From Metellina segmentata (Eukaryota; Arthropoda; Arachnida; Araneae; Tetragnathidae), in NCBI GenBank assembly GCA_947359465.1, contig OX375879.1, positions 125,772,760 through 125,836,759 of the forward strand: 64,000 nucleotides of DNA. The letters run 5' to 3'. The notes beneath the pieces are model-generated. The model saw nothing but the letters and a program-made list of their open reading frames with translations, made no database searches and was not told the origin of the DNA. Of the stretch, positions 31,891 through 43,861 are shown piece after piece; within the stretch, counting starts at the first letter, position 1, and every line of letters starts with the position of its first letter. The position numbers were made by a program, and so were the translations under genes.

Positions 31891-32578
31891 ATGTCTCTTT
31901 TGACCAATTACTTTATTGCTAAGAAGCACATTTAAAAATATAGAACCTGTTATGATCTTCCAATGCACTACTTTCATTTATTAAGAAGGTTGAAAATTAA
32001 CCATTACATTTCGTACAACTTTTTAACATATCTCTAACATCACCTACATGAAATTGATTATGATTTAGGAGACAAAATATTGAAGATTGTTTAGTGTTAT
32101 ATGTTTTTATTTAAAAATTACATAATTAATTTTACATTAAATATTTTAGACAGAACAAGCACAAATATATTCAAATGAGTAACTCAGTAGAAAAACTATT
32201 TTCCTTTATATTTAAAAATGTAAAGAATCTATCGTACCATATTAAAGGTGCAATTAAATAAATTTAGCAGGTTTAGACTAGTAGGAATAATATATCTTAG
32301 CACCCAGCGCATTAATCTGACAATTTATCAGTTAAATGTAAAAAAAAAATTCAGACTTCTTTTTCAAGTACAACATTAGTCTGAATAAAAAGAACTGACC
32401 TTAAAAATATACTGTAATGAAGTGTGTAAGTTATATGAAATGAAATATCCTTATGAATCAAATATTCATCAGTTCAAGCATAAATATTAGAATTTAAATG
32501 TTTTGAAAAAGTTTGTTTTACAAATATTGAGGGAAAAAGGAGTCACTCTCAGGAACCATTTTCATAGTCAATACTATT
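31891..32578. other. AT-rich intron, nothing recognised
   Basis: No open frame, repeat or splice-like exon could be supported here. Confidence 0.5.
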
Positions 32579-33430
32579 CTTTAGGGCAGCGTTTCTCAAC
32601 CTTTCATTATTTGCAGCCCAATTTTCAGTCATAATTTTCATAAACGCTTTACAGGGAGTACGTCAACAAACCCAGAGAATTCTTCAAATTAAAAATTAAA
32701 ATCATATGAAAAGCAAAAATCATTTTATAAAGAAACTTTGTCTGTGAATAAAAAAGGTTTAATTGCATCCTACAAAGTTTTATATAAAATAGCCAGTTGT
32801 TAAAAACCTCACACCGTTGGTGAAGAGCTTATTTTGCCAACAGCAATTGAGATTGTAGAAACTATGTTTGTAGATAATTTTTCAAAACAATTGCAGTCCA
32901 GGGTGGCAACAAAATCATCGAAGAAAAGTTCCCTGATATTTCCCTGATTTCCATGATAGTGTGACAAAAATTTCCCTGATTTTACAAGTCCCTTAAGAAA
33001 TATTGGGATACGTAATTGGTATCAATATACAGTAACCACACGACAATATTTCAAGTACTTCGAGTCAGATGGAGTAAAAGGATCATTCTCCACAAATATT
33101 TTGTATTTTTCCTCATCAGATATTTTAATTGTTATAGTTAGGATTGGAACCTTTAAAGCAACTCTAACAATAGCAATTGAAAAAACCGGGGAAAATTTTT
33201 TTAAATATTTTGATTATGAACTTTTTACACCTGTCCCTATATTTTCCTTTATACATCATAATCAAATGCAAATATACATAAAAAATTGGTACAGCTTAAG
33301 TATACGTTTAAAACGGTGGCAACGATCTTGGCGCATTTCTAGTAACGAGTTAGGGCAGGTAAAGGCAACCCATCTGTTTTTCGATTATGGTTTAAATGGC
33401 AACCTCGCCAAGCGGAAAGCTAAACCTTTA

Positions 33431-33863
33431 GGCCTGGTGCACACATCCAGTTTTTCCGACGCTGCCGCAACGCAAGTGCGATCTGAGATACACAAGATCC
33501 CATGGAGTAGTGCACATATGCCTCCGGAGCCGCTGCGGCGATGTACGTCCCTCTTGCTTGCAATTAGCACAGCAGTTCCCCACGGCGCAGCAGCTCGCTG
33601 CACAAGCTTCTCCGGTTTGAAGTACCTTGTTTTTATAAAAAATCGAATATAAATAATAATTAATAAATGGTTGCATCCAAAAACGTCTATTTTCTTTCAA
33701 AATATATTTTTCTTTGCACCAAGTAAGAGAAACAAACACGTTTTCTTCGATAGAATATGTATCGCAAATGGCGCGAAATAAGTACTTGCGTCATTTCACA
33801 GTTATATGTGCATAGTTGAGCTTCGGTACCGCACGTTAAAAAATCGGATGTGTGCACCGGGCC
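33431..33863. mobile_element. PIF/Harbinger-type MITE, copy 1
   Basis: Termini GGCCTGGTGCACACATCC and (inverted) GGATGTGTGCACCGGGCC, with TTA on both sides (33428-33430, 33864-33866), the 3-bp target typical of PIF/Harbinger. The interior is GC-rich (GCTGCCGC, GCGGCG) and non-coding. A second copy, in opposite internal orientation, is at 38309-38752. Confidence 0.8.
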
Positions 33864-33879
33864 TTAGACTACGGCCGGT

Positions 33880-35075
33880 ACATCAGTTGTACCATGATCG
33901 CGCCAAGAATTTAGACAACGGCCAGTACATCAGTTGTACCTTAAAAGTTATAAGAATCGCGCCAAGAAATAATTTAGACTACGGCCATTGCAGCAGTTGC
34001 GCATTGGAAGTTATAAGAATCGCGCTTGTTATATCTATAGTCGTAGTTAAAAGGTTTAATTTTCATTTTGAATCGAATATTATAAATGTAAGTGTTTGTT
34101 AGTCTCTCTGTTTGTTTCCTGCACGTTAAGTCTAGACGAATCTATGGCACTTACAGCACAGTTAGTTCAAATATTTTGCAATTTTTGGGTCGCAGCGAAT
34201 TTTAAAATTTAATCCATAAAATTTTTAAATGAATTTAATGAAATTTAATTATTATTGCATGTAACAGCAAAGAAGATCGTAGATTCTAAATTTATTATTT
34301 TAGATTCCATTTCCATTTAGCGCGGAGGAATGATTTTCCAGCAGACGATAAAAAACAAATAAAATTTTCACTGGAGTTATTTAGTTCTTTTTTCTATCTA
34401 CTAGACCATTAAAGATGGAGTAAAAATTTCAATGGATTTGAAATCTGCGGAAAATTTCACATTAGTTCAATACCTAAAAATATGATTTTTTTAAAATAAA
34501 TAAAAATTGTAAATTGAATATCTTTAATATTTTCGCAAGAAATTGTAACGTTTTGAGAGATTTTCAGCGAAAAAAAATTTGGCTTGCATTGTTTAGTTCT
34601 TTTTGTAAAATCGGGATCGTTAAAGATAGATTGAAAATTTCAACGGATTTGAAATTTTCGGAAAATTTGACACCAAATAGATTACTTTATACGTTGGATT
34701 TTCTTTTAATAAATAATTTTTTAATTGAATATATATATTCACAAGAGATTGTGACGTCACGCCGAATTCCTATTTGGTTTGCGAAGGCACGGGCAACTCC
34801 GTTATGACCTGTTACCCAATTTGCGAAGCAAATCATAGTTCATAAAATTAATCACCAAATAGAAATTCGCAGGGAATTCATTCCAATAGGCTACAAATTT
34901 CCATTTGGTTTGCGAAGCAAACCATCACCACGGGCAACGCCATGATGGCTGTTATCCAATAGGATACGAAATTTCAATTGGTTTGTTTCTCAAACCGTAT
35001 TCGTAGCAGTGGTCACACCTGACCCCACTAAAAGAACTGTCACGGGCAACACCGTGCTGGCCACGCAGTGGCTGT
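33880..35075 (+). mobile_element. Helitron-like sequence with 3' double hairpin
   Basis: A 3' end at 35041-35075 reads CACGGGCAACACCGTG then GGCCACGCAGTGGC and TGT, almost the same as the terminus at 17224-17259 but with CTG replacing CTAG. Upstream there are repeated palindromes GGTTTGCGAAGCAAACC (about 34903-34925) and ACGGGCAACGCC. A 5'-like segment near 34090 (GTGTTTGTTAGTCTCTCTG) recalls Helitron 5' regions, and GTACATCAGTTGTACC is repeated near 33880 and 33930. The exact 5' boundary is uncertain. Confidence 0.45.
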
Positions 35076-35649
35076 TATTCTTTAAAGTTCTTTCAAAATT
35101 CGTTAAACTGTCGGTTGATTTCATTGGTTCATCTGAAATAATTTCTTCCTTGGCAAATTTAGAAGTGCGCCAAAAAAAAAAAAAAAAAAAAGCCAAAGCT
35201 GTTACACCGCTATAAACGTAGATTGAAGCTTTACCAAAATATTCTTCAAAAATGTAATTGCATGCAAAAAAAAAAACATCATTAGTTACACAAATTTCAA
35301 ATTGTAAACCACAAGTTGTATCGCTGGCCTCACTGCGACGAGACGCTCCGGCCGTGAAAACCACAGAGGCGGTTTTCGCGGCGTTCGAAAATTATGACGC
35401 CAGTGTTCGTAATTCGAATTTCAATTTCGGAGAATATGATTTACTCGATTCTCATAAGTACTTGTAATCGCTCATCCCTAAATAGGCCATACGACCATAG
35501 TTACCGTTTTTACCAAAATTTCAAAAATTCCCTGATTTTTTGTAAAATTTGGAAATTTTCCCTGAGAATTCCCTGATATTTCCAGAATTAAAAAGTTCCC
35601 TGATAATTCCCTGATTTCCCGGTTCTGTTACCACCCTGCAGTCCATACC

Positions 35650-37012
35650 TTTTTCAAATAATACTGTTGCTCGTCAAATTGGTGATATAGCTGAAGCTGT
35701 AGTGTCAGCTTTTCTCGAAGTTGCGTGACAAATTGTTTTCAATACAGCTTAATGAAGCAACAGATTGTAAAAAAGATGCTCATATCATTGCCTATGCTCG
35801 ATTTTGTGATAATATGTCAGTAGTAGAAGAACTACTTTTCTGCAAACCGATAGAACTCAAAAGCAACAGTGCTCGCATTATTTGCTATTTTAAATGATTT
35901 TAGGAATGAGGCAAACATAGAATGGAAAAATTGCGTCGGAATATGCACTGATGCTGCTCGTTTAATGTCCGGAAGATTCCAAAATATACAAGCACTTGTA
36001 AAACATAAATCGCATCAGTGCGTCTGGACACATTGCATGATCCACAGAGAAGCTTTGGCTTCCAAAGAAATGAGTCCTGGTCTGAATATTGTATTAACTA
36101 CAGTTGTAACCATAGTAAATTATATCAAAACGAGACCCCTGAAATCAAGAATCTTTTCCGCACTTTGTAAAGACATAGGTGCAATGCATTCATCTTTACT
36201 ATTATATTGCGAGGCAAGATGGTTATCACGTGGGAAATTCTTGCAACGTGTTTATGAATTAAGAGAAGAAATCGCCATTTTCCTAGAAGAAGAAAACAGA
36301 CCGGAAGCCAAGAATTTTCGCGATGGTTTATTTGTGATGAAATCGAGCTACTTGGTCGACATATTCGAGAAATTAAATAACTTGAATCTTCAACTCCAAG
36401 GAGCAAATATACATATGTTGGATACGAGTGATAAAGTTAATGCTTTTTGTAGAAAATTGGAATTGTGGAGCAGAAATTTAAAGCAAAAAAAACCTAACAA
36501 TGTTTGCAAATGTGAATGATTGTACTAAAATTTACAAGGCTGAAGAAGAACATGTAAAAGTTGTTTTTGTAACCATTGAAAATCATTTAGCCATGCTGGC
36601 AAAGAATTTTAAAAAGTATTTTCTTGCTGACGACAAACTGCTATCAAGTTATGAGTGGGTTAGGTATCCAATTCATAAGACTCCCAAAGGACTCTCAATT
36701 GATGAGGAAGAAAAATTCATAGACTTCACGACAAGTGGCGAAACCATAAGACGATTTAGTAATAAATCACTATTTGAATTTTGGTCAGGAGTAAAAGATT
36801 ATTTTTCTGCACTAAAAAGAAGGGCATTTCGCATTCTATTACCATTTTCAACATCCTACCTTTGTGAAACTGGATTTTCTGCTCTGGCTTCTTTGAAGAC
36901 AAAATATAGATCTCGGCTAAATATAGAAACACAACTGAGAGTGGCTATTTCTAATAATATGCCTTCCTTCGAAAAACTTTGCTCGGCAAGACAGGCCCAA
37001 GGAAGTCACTAA
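35650..37012 (+). pseudogene. hAT transposase relic (ZBED5-like)
   Basis: From about 35720, broken frames read IQLNEATDCKKDAHI and AYARFCDN. The 35869-36519 frame gives EWKNCVGICTDAARLMSG, VWTHCMIHREALASK and CEARWLSRGKFLQRV (the RW motif). The 36500-37012 frame, one base out of register, gives LFEFW, LPFSTSYLCETGFSALASLKTKYRSRL, which is the hAT dimerisation domain, and stops. These are hallmarks of the hAT group that includes ZBED5, SCAND3 and FAM200 relatives. There is one frameshift at about 36510, plus earlier disruptions around the nested insertion. The N-terminal BED finger is missing. It is not active. Confidence 0.85.
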
Positions 37013-37248
37013 AAATTATTAAATTTGTTTTTAATTTGGTATGTTTTGATTAAGTAAGTTTTGATTTAGAAGTTTTTTTACTTTAATAAGTTAATTATTA
37101 AATACGTTGAAATGTATTTTGTTTTCTGTGTATCTGTGCTTTCCTTTAAGTCAGCTCATCAATGTTTTTAAATAATATTTTCTCTTGGATATTCTTGCCC
37201 CCCCTAGGGGGGTGCCCCCCACAGGTTGAGAATCACTGCCTTAGGGAT

Positions 37249-38030
37249 TTTGAATTCATTTTAGCCCTTGCACAGCTGGGACATATAGAACTGGGTTTCT
37301 AACTGTCAATGAGATGGAGAAATAGCTCCTGTACCTTAAGATAATTTGGAAAAGTTGCCTTAAATTTTTTTTTTAACCAAGCTTGTTGTCTGTGCTTAGT
37401 TAAAGTGTGAAATGTAAAAACTGGAAAAATCAGTCAGAACAGTTTTTTATTATGCCCAAATTAATTAATTGAAGTGGAACACTGAGGTGAAGTAAATTAT
37501 GTAGTGAGCCCAGGGGTAAAAACAGTCAAAATGTAAAAAAGAGGAAAATATATGCGGCGTTATTTTGAACTTAAAAAAAAAGCTGAATAAGAATACTATA
37601 TTTGTGTACTAATGTGTGTACAAAACAGTGGTGCAACCAGAAATTTTTTTTCTGAGGGGGTAGGCAAATTTTTAGTCTGATAAAACCCTATAAAGTCTAC
37701 TAAACCAATAAATTTGTCTTTGGAATAGGGGGAGGGGAGCACCTTACGCGTAAACTCAAATTTCAAAAAAGAGAACAAATATTTTAGCAACTCTATAAGC
37801 AGTATAAATAAGTTGCATGAAGTTGAAAATGTTATTTTCATGAATATTTTTGAACATCTCACCAATGGTGAGATTTTTTTAAGAGTTCCAATTTTTCCAA
37901 AACCTTGTTACAAAAATGCAATTGAATAAAAATGCTGTTACAAAAGAATAAATCAAATAAATACTATTTTTTTTAATAGCATAAATTTTATATGAAAAAA
38001 AAAAAAAAAAAAAGTAGACACCAAAAACAA
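37249..38030. other. AT-rich intron with homopolymer runs
   Basis: No gene was recognised. A poly(A) tract lies at about 37994-38012, immediately left of the next MITE. A short open minus-strand segment near 37.6-37.87 kb has no recognisable features. Confidence 0.5.
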
Positions 38031-38035
38031 AAATT

Positions 38036-38809
38036 GTACAGCTTCAGTCTACGTTTATAGCAGTGGCAACGGACTTGGGGCTTTTTTGGCGCACTTCTAG
38101 TAGCGAGTAAAGAAAGGTTAAGGTAACCCATCTGCATAACGGTTATCGCGGATTTTAATACAATCTGGGCAAGTAGAAAGTTTTAAAATTTCACAAATTT
38201 TTTAAATTAAAAAATTAATTAAAATTTCAGAAAGTTCTTTCAAATTCCGTTAAAATGTCGTTTAATTTCATTGGTTCATTTGAAATAATTCTTTCCTTGG
38301 CGACTTAAGGCCCGGTGCACACATCCGGTTTTTCAACGTGCGGCGCCGCAGCGGCACCGAAGCCCAACTATGCACACATTACCGTGAAATGACACACGAA
38401 CTCATTTCGCGCCATTTGCGATAAATATTCTATCGAAGTAAACGTTTTTACTTCGCTTACTTGGTGTAAAAAAAGTATATTTTGAAACAAAATAGACGTT
38501 ACTGGATACAACCATTTATTAATTAGTATTTATATTCCATTTGTTTATGAAAATAAGGTACTTCAGAACGGAGACTCATGTGTGGTGCCGTAAGGGAACT
38601 GCGGAACAAATTGCACGCAAGTTGGACGTGCGTCGCCCTAGTGGCTCTGGAGGCATGTGTGCACTGCATCATTGGATCTAATGTATCTCAGACCGCACTT
38701 GCGTTGCGTCAGCGGCGCCGCAAGTTGAAAAACCGGTTGCGTGCACCGGATCTAAGGGCGCAAAAGGGCAAGTCGTTGCCACCGCTATAAACGTAGACTG
38801 AAGCTGTAC
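38036..38809. mobile_element. MITE M1 containing a PIF/Harbinger MITE
   Basis: The outer inverted ends are TACAGCTTCAGTCTACG...GCAGTGGCAACG (from 38036) and CGTTGCCACCGCTATAAACG...CTGAAGCTGTA (to 38808-38809). The inner element is at 38309-38752. The terminal repeats extend at least 35 bases with few mismatches. No coding capacity. Confidence 0.75.
38309..38752. mobile_element. PIF/Harbinger-type MITE, copy 2
   Basis: Left end GGCCCGGTGCACACATCC, right end (inverted) GGTTGCGTGCACCGGATC, with TAA on both sides (38306-38308, 38753-38755). The interior matches 33431-33863 in reverse orientation, including GTGCGGTCTGAGATACAT-type sequence and GGCGCGAAAT. The right end is slightly decayed. Confidence 0.8.
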
Positions 38810-39096
38810 CCCTGTGGTAAAAAAAAATATTACATAATTCAGTTTAAATTTACACCCTATTTTCAAATATAAAATAGCTTCTTTTTTTTTCTTCAAAATC
38901 TCTATATTTTTCCGTAAATATTCTTATTTTCTAATTAAATCAACTTTAAATCAAATAAAATTAATAACTCGTATTATCGAAGAAACAATTTAACTTATTA
39001 AAACCACAGATAATACTACTTCTCTGTGATTAAAACAATCATAAATATTGCCCTTGAAAAAAGCATCATATTGAAAATTTCCGTTGCAAAAAATAG

Positions 39097-39906
39097 CTGC
39101 AGTCTATGTTTAAAACGGTGGCCACCGCCTTGGCGCACTTCTAAAGTCGCCAAAGAAAGAATTTTTAACGGATTTTGAAAGTACTTTCTAGAATATTCAA
39201 AATGAAAATTTAAACTTTCCTCTTGCCGAGGTTATTGTAAAAGACTAAATAACCGAGCATCTTATTTCCTAGTTGAAAGAAAAATCACATTAAAAGCTGA
39301 TCAACTTAAAATATTTCATTTATACCTTTTCCGCCGTATCATGACGTTTCACGGCCGCTAGATAACAGTGCCGCTTTTTTAGGAAACGTAGCTTTACTTA
39401 CGAAATATACAACAACGTACGTACGCTAACTAGTTCAAAATCCAAGTTCTCCAGGTTTGCCATTGAACTAATAAGCTTCTCACAAAGGATTCTTTTCAAA
39501 AAGGAATTTGCAAAACTTATCAGCTTGCAAAATTTAGCAGTGCAACATTGCTGATATATGTCTCATTTGGCGCATTTTACGTTTATAAGACAAAAAAAAG
39601 GGCAAAAGTCGGAATTTGTTCGTAAAAAAATGATACAAATTGGTCATTTTCTCAGTAATTTACGAAAAGTTGGAAATACCTACAAAAGTCGGAAGAATCT
39701 AATCCCTGAAGTAAGGACATATTCACACTTTCCTTATTATTATTTTTTTTACATTTATTCTTTGGCTGTAATTCCATAATATAATTTAATTGTTCAGAAA
39801 AAATTGTAGAAAAAGAGAAAATTTTCGGAAGGAAAAAAAAAGCGGAAATTCTCAGAAGAAAAAAAAAAGAGGAAATCCGCGTAAACGCGGAAGATTTTCA
39901 CCCCTG
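39097..39906. other. MITE half-copy and another TE end in intron
   Basis: Bases 39097-39150 match one end of MITE M1, and GTCGCCAAAGAAAGAA near 39154 matches its interior. Near 39870-39906, AGGAAATCCGCGTAAACGCGG followed by TTTTCACCCCTG looks like a hAT-style right end (inverted CAGGGGTGAAAA) with a subterminal palindrome. The left end was not located. The rest is featureless. Confidence 0.35.
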
Positions 39907-40200
39907 AGTGAGCCCAATGAAACGAATAAGATCATCTAATTTTTACAGTAGTATTGAGTTAACCAACATCACCATAATGTGATTGAAGTCTGTTGATGTT
40001 TAATTTTGAATGGTATTGCTCTGTGCCATTGATAAACCTATGGGGGAAAAGCGTACAAGGGAGCAAGGAAGGAGTTGTCTCTTTAATGGGAGTGGAGGTG
40101 TAGAAGGAATATCATTGCTGATTGCTGAGGCAGCAAGTTGCCAGTAGACCCTATGTAGCAGAAGTATAAATCCACCCCTGATCACAGACCTAAAAAAAGT

Positions 40201-41522
40201 GAGAATTTGATTAAAAAAGCAGTTAAGTATAATAAAGTTAGTGAACTGCATAGAAGTTATTCCATTGTTTCAAACATTTTTTCAACTCTACACACTGGAA
40301 GTTTTACACTCTTGTACAAAAAAAAAAGTGAAAAACAATTGAATACCATTCCGATATACCTTTATCCTTACTGATACAAGTGTGAGTCAAACTAAAATTA
40401 GAAGTATACAGATGTTCGAAGTAACTTGTGAAAAAAGAAAGAGGTTACATCATTTACACCTTTATCTTCTGGGGCAGAGAAAGTTATCATCTGAATGGGT
40501 CAAGTAGGTATGCATGGTCACTTTGTTTTTGAGTACAATAAAGCATAAGAATTTCAAGTGAAATAAACAAACCAACTGGACATTTATAGAAAAGTGACAT
40601 TTCTGTTCCAGAAAACAAACCAATCGTTACAATTGGGTGTTTGAAGAAGAATGTGGGTGCGATCAATCACACCCAAGACATTCAGAGACCAATGTAAAAG
40701 GATCTTTTTTTGATAAAAGTTGCTGCTAAACTACCACAACGATTTCGCTTTTTTTTCCTAATTTCCTCCTTAAAGTTTCATGTTATCAGTTCAAAAGGGA
40801 CCTTACTAATTTTTTAAAATATTTGGGTGTTACCAACATTGAGACTTCTTGGTTGTGGCTAATTCCAGACAGTTATTGCTGTATCAAGCAACTGTTTCTT
40901 AGAATGTGATGAGAGTGTACAGTGCTCTGAGGAATGTTTTACCTGAATACTTAAAATTTCTTGCTTCTGCGAAAGAGCTTTTGTAAAAAGAAAAGGTCTT
41001 TTTACATTGGGTCTGGTTTTCCGAATGTCTTGGGTGTGATTGATTGCACCTACATTCGGCTTCAAAGACCCAATTATGATGATTGGTTTGTTTTCTTGAA
41101 CAGAGCAGTCACTTTTCTCTAAATGGCCAGTTGGCTTGTTTATTTCACTTAAAATTATGCTTTATTGTGAACAAAGTGATCATGCATATCTACTTAACCC
41201 ATTGAGATGAGAACTTTTTCCGCCCAATAGATAAGGCGAAAAGACAATCCCGGATAAGTATCGTTCTTTTTTCACAAGTTACTTCGAACATCAATAAACT
41301 TCCAATTTTTCTTAGATTCACAATTGTGTCAGTAAGAAAAAGGTATAATGGAATGGCCATATTAGAAATAGCAACATGAAAATTAAATACATAACATTGT
41401 TACCTATGGATATGCAATTGTTTTTGCAAAAAATTGCAAAATTATTTCAAACAATGGAATAATTTCTATGGAGTTAGTTCACTAACTTCATTATACTCGA
41501 TTGCTTTTTGAATTAAATTAAC
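40201..41522. repeat. long inverted repeat of PIF/Harbinger remnants
   Basis: The left arm (about 40201-40690) and right arm (about 41025-41522) are reverse complements with moderate divergence. Shared blocks include TATAATAAAGTTAGTGAACT, ATTCCATTGTTT, GTTCGAAGTAACTTGTGAAA, AATAAACAAACCAACTGG and GGTGCGATCAATCACACCCA (with mismatches). The spacer of about 340 bases is asymmetric. Both arms encode the same short protein segment (see the next entry), so two copies sit head to head. Confidence 0.85.
40621..41065. pseudogene. paired PIF/Harbinger-like transposase fragments
   Basis: The plus strand at about 40640-40700 reads KKNVGAINHTQDIQRP. The minus strand at 41065-40859 reads KPNVGAINHTQDIRKTRPN and continues without a stop for 68 codons. 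The GAI..TH.I core resembles the second-aspartate block of PIF/Harbinger transposases, usually GAIDGTHI, but the Asp is replaced by Asn, so the catalytic residue is lost. Conserved surrounding sequence and the inverted arrangement support common origin. Family assignment rests on a short motif. Confidence 0.5.
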
Positions 41523-41576
41523 ATTTCTTAGGACTATGCCGCTCGTGTAAAGAAAATTCTTACCGTAAAAATATTC

Positions 41577-42250
41577 TACGAGGCACGTCCAGAAAGTAAG
41601 TTCTGTTCGTTCTACCACCACCACAGCACTACTGATCATGCTCTGCGCATACGCAATATTCTTCTTTGTCCTTTACCTTTCCACTGACACCATTACGATT
41701 AATCTGTGTTGTGTTTTCAATTTGTTGTGATCACTAGAAATGTTTAAGACAATTCAAGAACCCGCGACTGTGAGATTCGGTCTATAATTTGTTGCTTGAA
41801 AACAAAGAACATGAAACCTGCTGAAATTCAGTCAAATTACTGAGATTTATGGTGAAAGTGCAATGAGTGATAGTATGGTGAGAAAGTGAGTTGAAAAAAC
41901 AAAGGCGTGCAATTTGAAACAAAAGGAAAGGATTGTTTAGTCAAGGAATCACTTCACGACAATGCTCGTCCCCATGCTGCTGGTGTCATTCAAAGGCAAA
42001 TTGAGGAATTCGGTTGGCAGCAGTTCAATCATCCCCTTACAGCTCAGACCTGGCACCATCTGACTATCATTTGTTCCTGCACATGAAGAGTGACCTTGGA
42101 GGTCAGCGCTTTGGAAGCAACATTGACACAAAAAATGCTATAAAGATATGGCTATCATCACATCACTAGCTGGAAATTTCTTTGAGAAAGTATAGGTAAG
42201 TTAGTCACCTGCTTTGACAAATGTCTCAACATCGGTGGAAACTATATAGA
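41577..42250 (+). pseudogene. mariner-like transposase relic
   Basis: The element starts near TACGAGGCACGTCCAGAAAGTAA, a typical mariner-style end. Broken frames read EIYGESAMSDSMVRK (helix-turn-helix region, about 41848), HDNARPHAAGVIQRQIEEFGW (about 41957, with the second catalytic Asp) and, after a frameshift, LAPSDYHLFLHMKSDLGGQRF (about 42048, with the third Asp). The middle of the gene, including the first Asp, is deleted. Termination is near 42.25 kb; the right inverted repeat was not identified. Confidence 0.75.
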
Positions 42251-42266
42251 AAAATAGTTCAAGAAA

Positions 42267-43145
42267 CAGGGTTGGCAAGTTTCTGCCAAGGCGGTTATAA
42301 CCGGAATGGCAGAAACCAGTTTCAGACATTAAAGGGGCAATAACTGGCAGAAGCCCCGAAAATAACTATTTCATGTGATAAAAACTTATTGAAGTGCCTC
42401 AAATAGCAGACAGGAATGCATTTTAAAGAAAACCAATTCAGTTATCATGTTTACAGTATTTATATTTATTCAAAGGTTACATCACAGCAAATTCATCATT
42501 CAAGTTTGCCTTTTCAGCAAAGTAGTCTAGCAAAAGACCAATTTAGCTGTCATTTCCAAACCCAAACTATTTCTTAATTTGTTGTAAATAAACGAAAAAT
42601 TCTTTCAATTTCAGCAGAACTTGCAGGCAATATCATAATTATACAAACAAGAGTTACGAAATCTTCATTTACAATTGTTTTCTTTAAACTAGACCATCAT
42701 GTAGAGAAGCTGAAACATTTTCTAAGACTCTTTAAGAGTAATATGTTTCAGGAAAAGGAGTTGATTTTGCTTGAAATGCTATGATGTATGGCAAAAAATT
42801 TGTGTTGATGTCATTAAGTTATAACCTAGCACTTTCTTCCTGGTCATGTGACAATTTAGATCCCATGTACTTTAGGTGAAGCACATAAGCTTGCATATGA
42901 TGTTGATTTACTGCCCGATTTTATCTACTTATAACCTTCATTTGGTTTTTCTTGACAAAATGGCTTCCTTTAATAGTGTTGCCAACTCTATGCATTGTAA
43001 AACCAGTAATTGTTGGATCATAACCAATTCCCAACAGCTTTCTGGATAGGTTGAAGGTACCCCGATATTATAATCGCAAACTGCTTCTGATGTGGCCATT
43101 TCAAAACGTTTTTCTTGACACAAAATTCTCATTTGGAAACTTGGA
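42267..43145 (-). pseudogene. hAT element relic with dimerisation-domain fragment
   Basis: The left end reads CAGGGTTGGCAAGTTTCTGCC, a known hAT-type terminus. On the minus strand near 42650-42570 the frame reads MILPASSAEIERIFRLFTTN, matching the conserved hAT C-terminal dimerisation motif (P.SSAE.ER.FS). Expected transposase orientation (C-terminus nearest this end) agrees. Upstream minus-strand coding near 43.1-42.7 kb is not recognisable. The right end is unclear. Confidence 0.65.
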
Positions 43146-43860
43146 CCAAATCACGCTGTATAGACTCTCATTTGTCATGGACTTTGGAATATCCTTCTAA
43201 AAGTTCATCAGAAGCAAGACGCTGGTATATTTAATAATTAATATTAAATGTTTTGGCATTCCCATACGAAAGTAATGTTGTATATAGGAAACCAAACCTT
43301 TGTAATAAATATACCTTCCTACTTTATATACCTTCACAGCTCTGTCGTTTATGCTTAGTTATAATTAATATTAATGTATAAACAGAAAAAGAAACAACAG
43401 AATAACAAATATTAAACAGAAAACCGAAACCTTTTTTCTCAAATAGCTATATCAAAAAAAATTCCTAATTTTTTTTACAATTTCTTTTTGTTTTTGAAAT
43501 TACAGTGTTTACCTTGTTGTGTCTACAGCTTCAGCCTGCTTATGAAATGGAAATTACTCACCCCAGTAATTCTTTTATAATACGCTTTCATAAATTCATA
43601 ATGAAAATAAGAAGTAAATTCATCTATTGGCACATTGGAGGTTTCAATAGAATAAAATTAGTGGCAAGCTATTAATTTACTAAAAGGATGTAAAAGGATT
43701 GCAAGTTGCATACGAAAGAGTCAAATTTGACTGGATCGGAGACCAAATGAGTTTTGAAGAAAATATTTTCCAACAAACCAAAACAAATCATAAAAGCTGT
43801 GCAAAACATTCAATGAAAAAAAAAATTTTTAATGCAATTTTGTTGGATAGATATTCAAAC
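43146..43860. other. AT-rich intron, nothing recognised
   Basis: No exon, TE end or tandem repeat could be supported. Confidence 0.5.
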
Positions 43861-43861
43861 T

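Larger units (their letters stand above)
33288..35226. mobile_element. MITE family M1, split by insertions
   Basis: The left end TGGTACAGCTTAAGTATACG...GGTGGCAACG and right end ACCGCTATAAACGTAG...GAAGCTTTACC are inverted. The same family forms the better-preserved copy at 38036-38809, and a half copy (CTGCAGTCTATGTTTAAAACGGTGG) is near 39099. Between the ends lie a PIF/Harbinger MITE (33431-33863) and Helitron-like sequence ending near 35075. Confidence 0.55.
32901..35637. mobile_element. hAT-like element inserted in the larger hAT
   Basis: The ends read GGGTGGCAAC and (inverted) GTTACCACCC(T), with GCAGTCCA on both sides (32893-32900 and 35638-35645), a perfect 8-bp target duplication. TTCCCTGAT(A/T)TTTCCCTGAT motifs are repeated near both ends. 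No transposase frame is recognisable inside. It holds further inserted elements, so it is a composite. Confidence 0.8.
32587..37240 (+). mobile_element. hAT transposon (ZBED5/Charlie-like) with nested insertions
   Basis: The termini CAGCGTTTCTCAACC and (inverted) GGTTGAGAATCACTG are classic hAT inverted repeats. The 8-bp flanks CTTTAGGG (32579-32586) and CCTTAGGG (37241-37248) differ at one base, as an ageing 8-bp target duplication. The transposase relic lies at 35650-37012. Bases 32901-35637 are a second hAT inserted into the element's coding region. The right end has a CCCCCCTAGGGGGG palindrome. Confidence 0.85.

Noticed and set aside
33101..33652. 183-codon plus-strand open frame
   Set aside because: It crosses from hAT-like interior through a MITE end into a Harbinger MITE, so it cannot be one protein.
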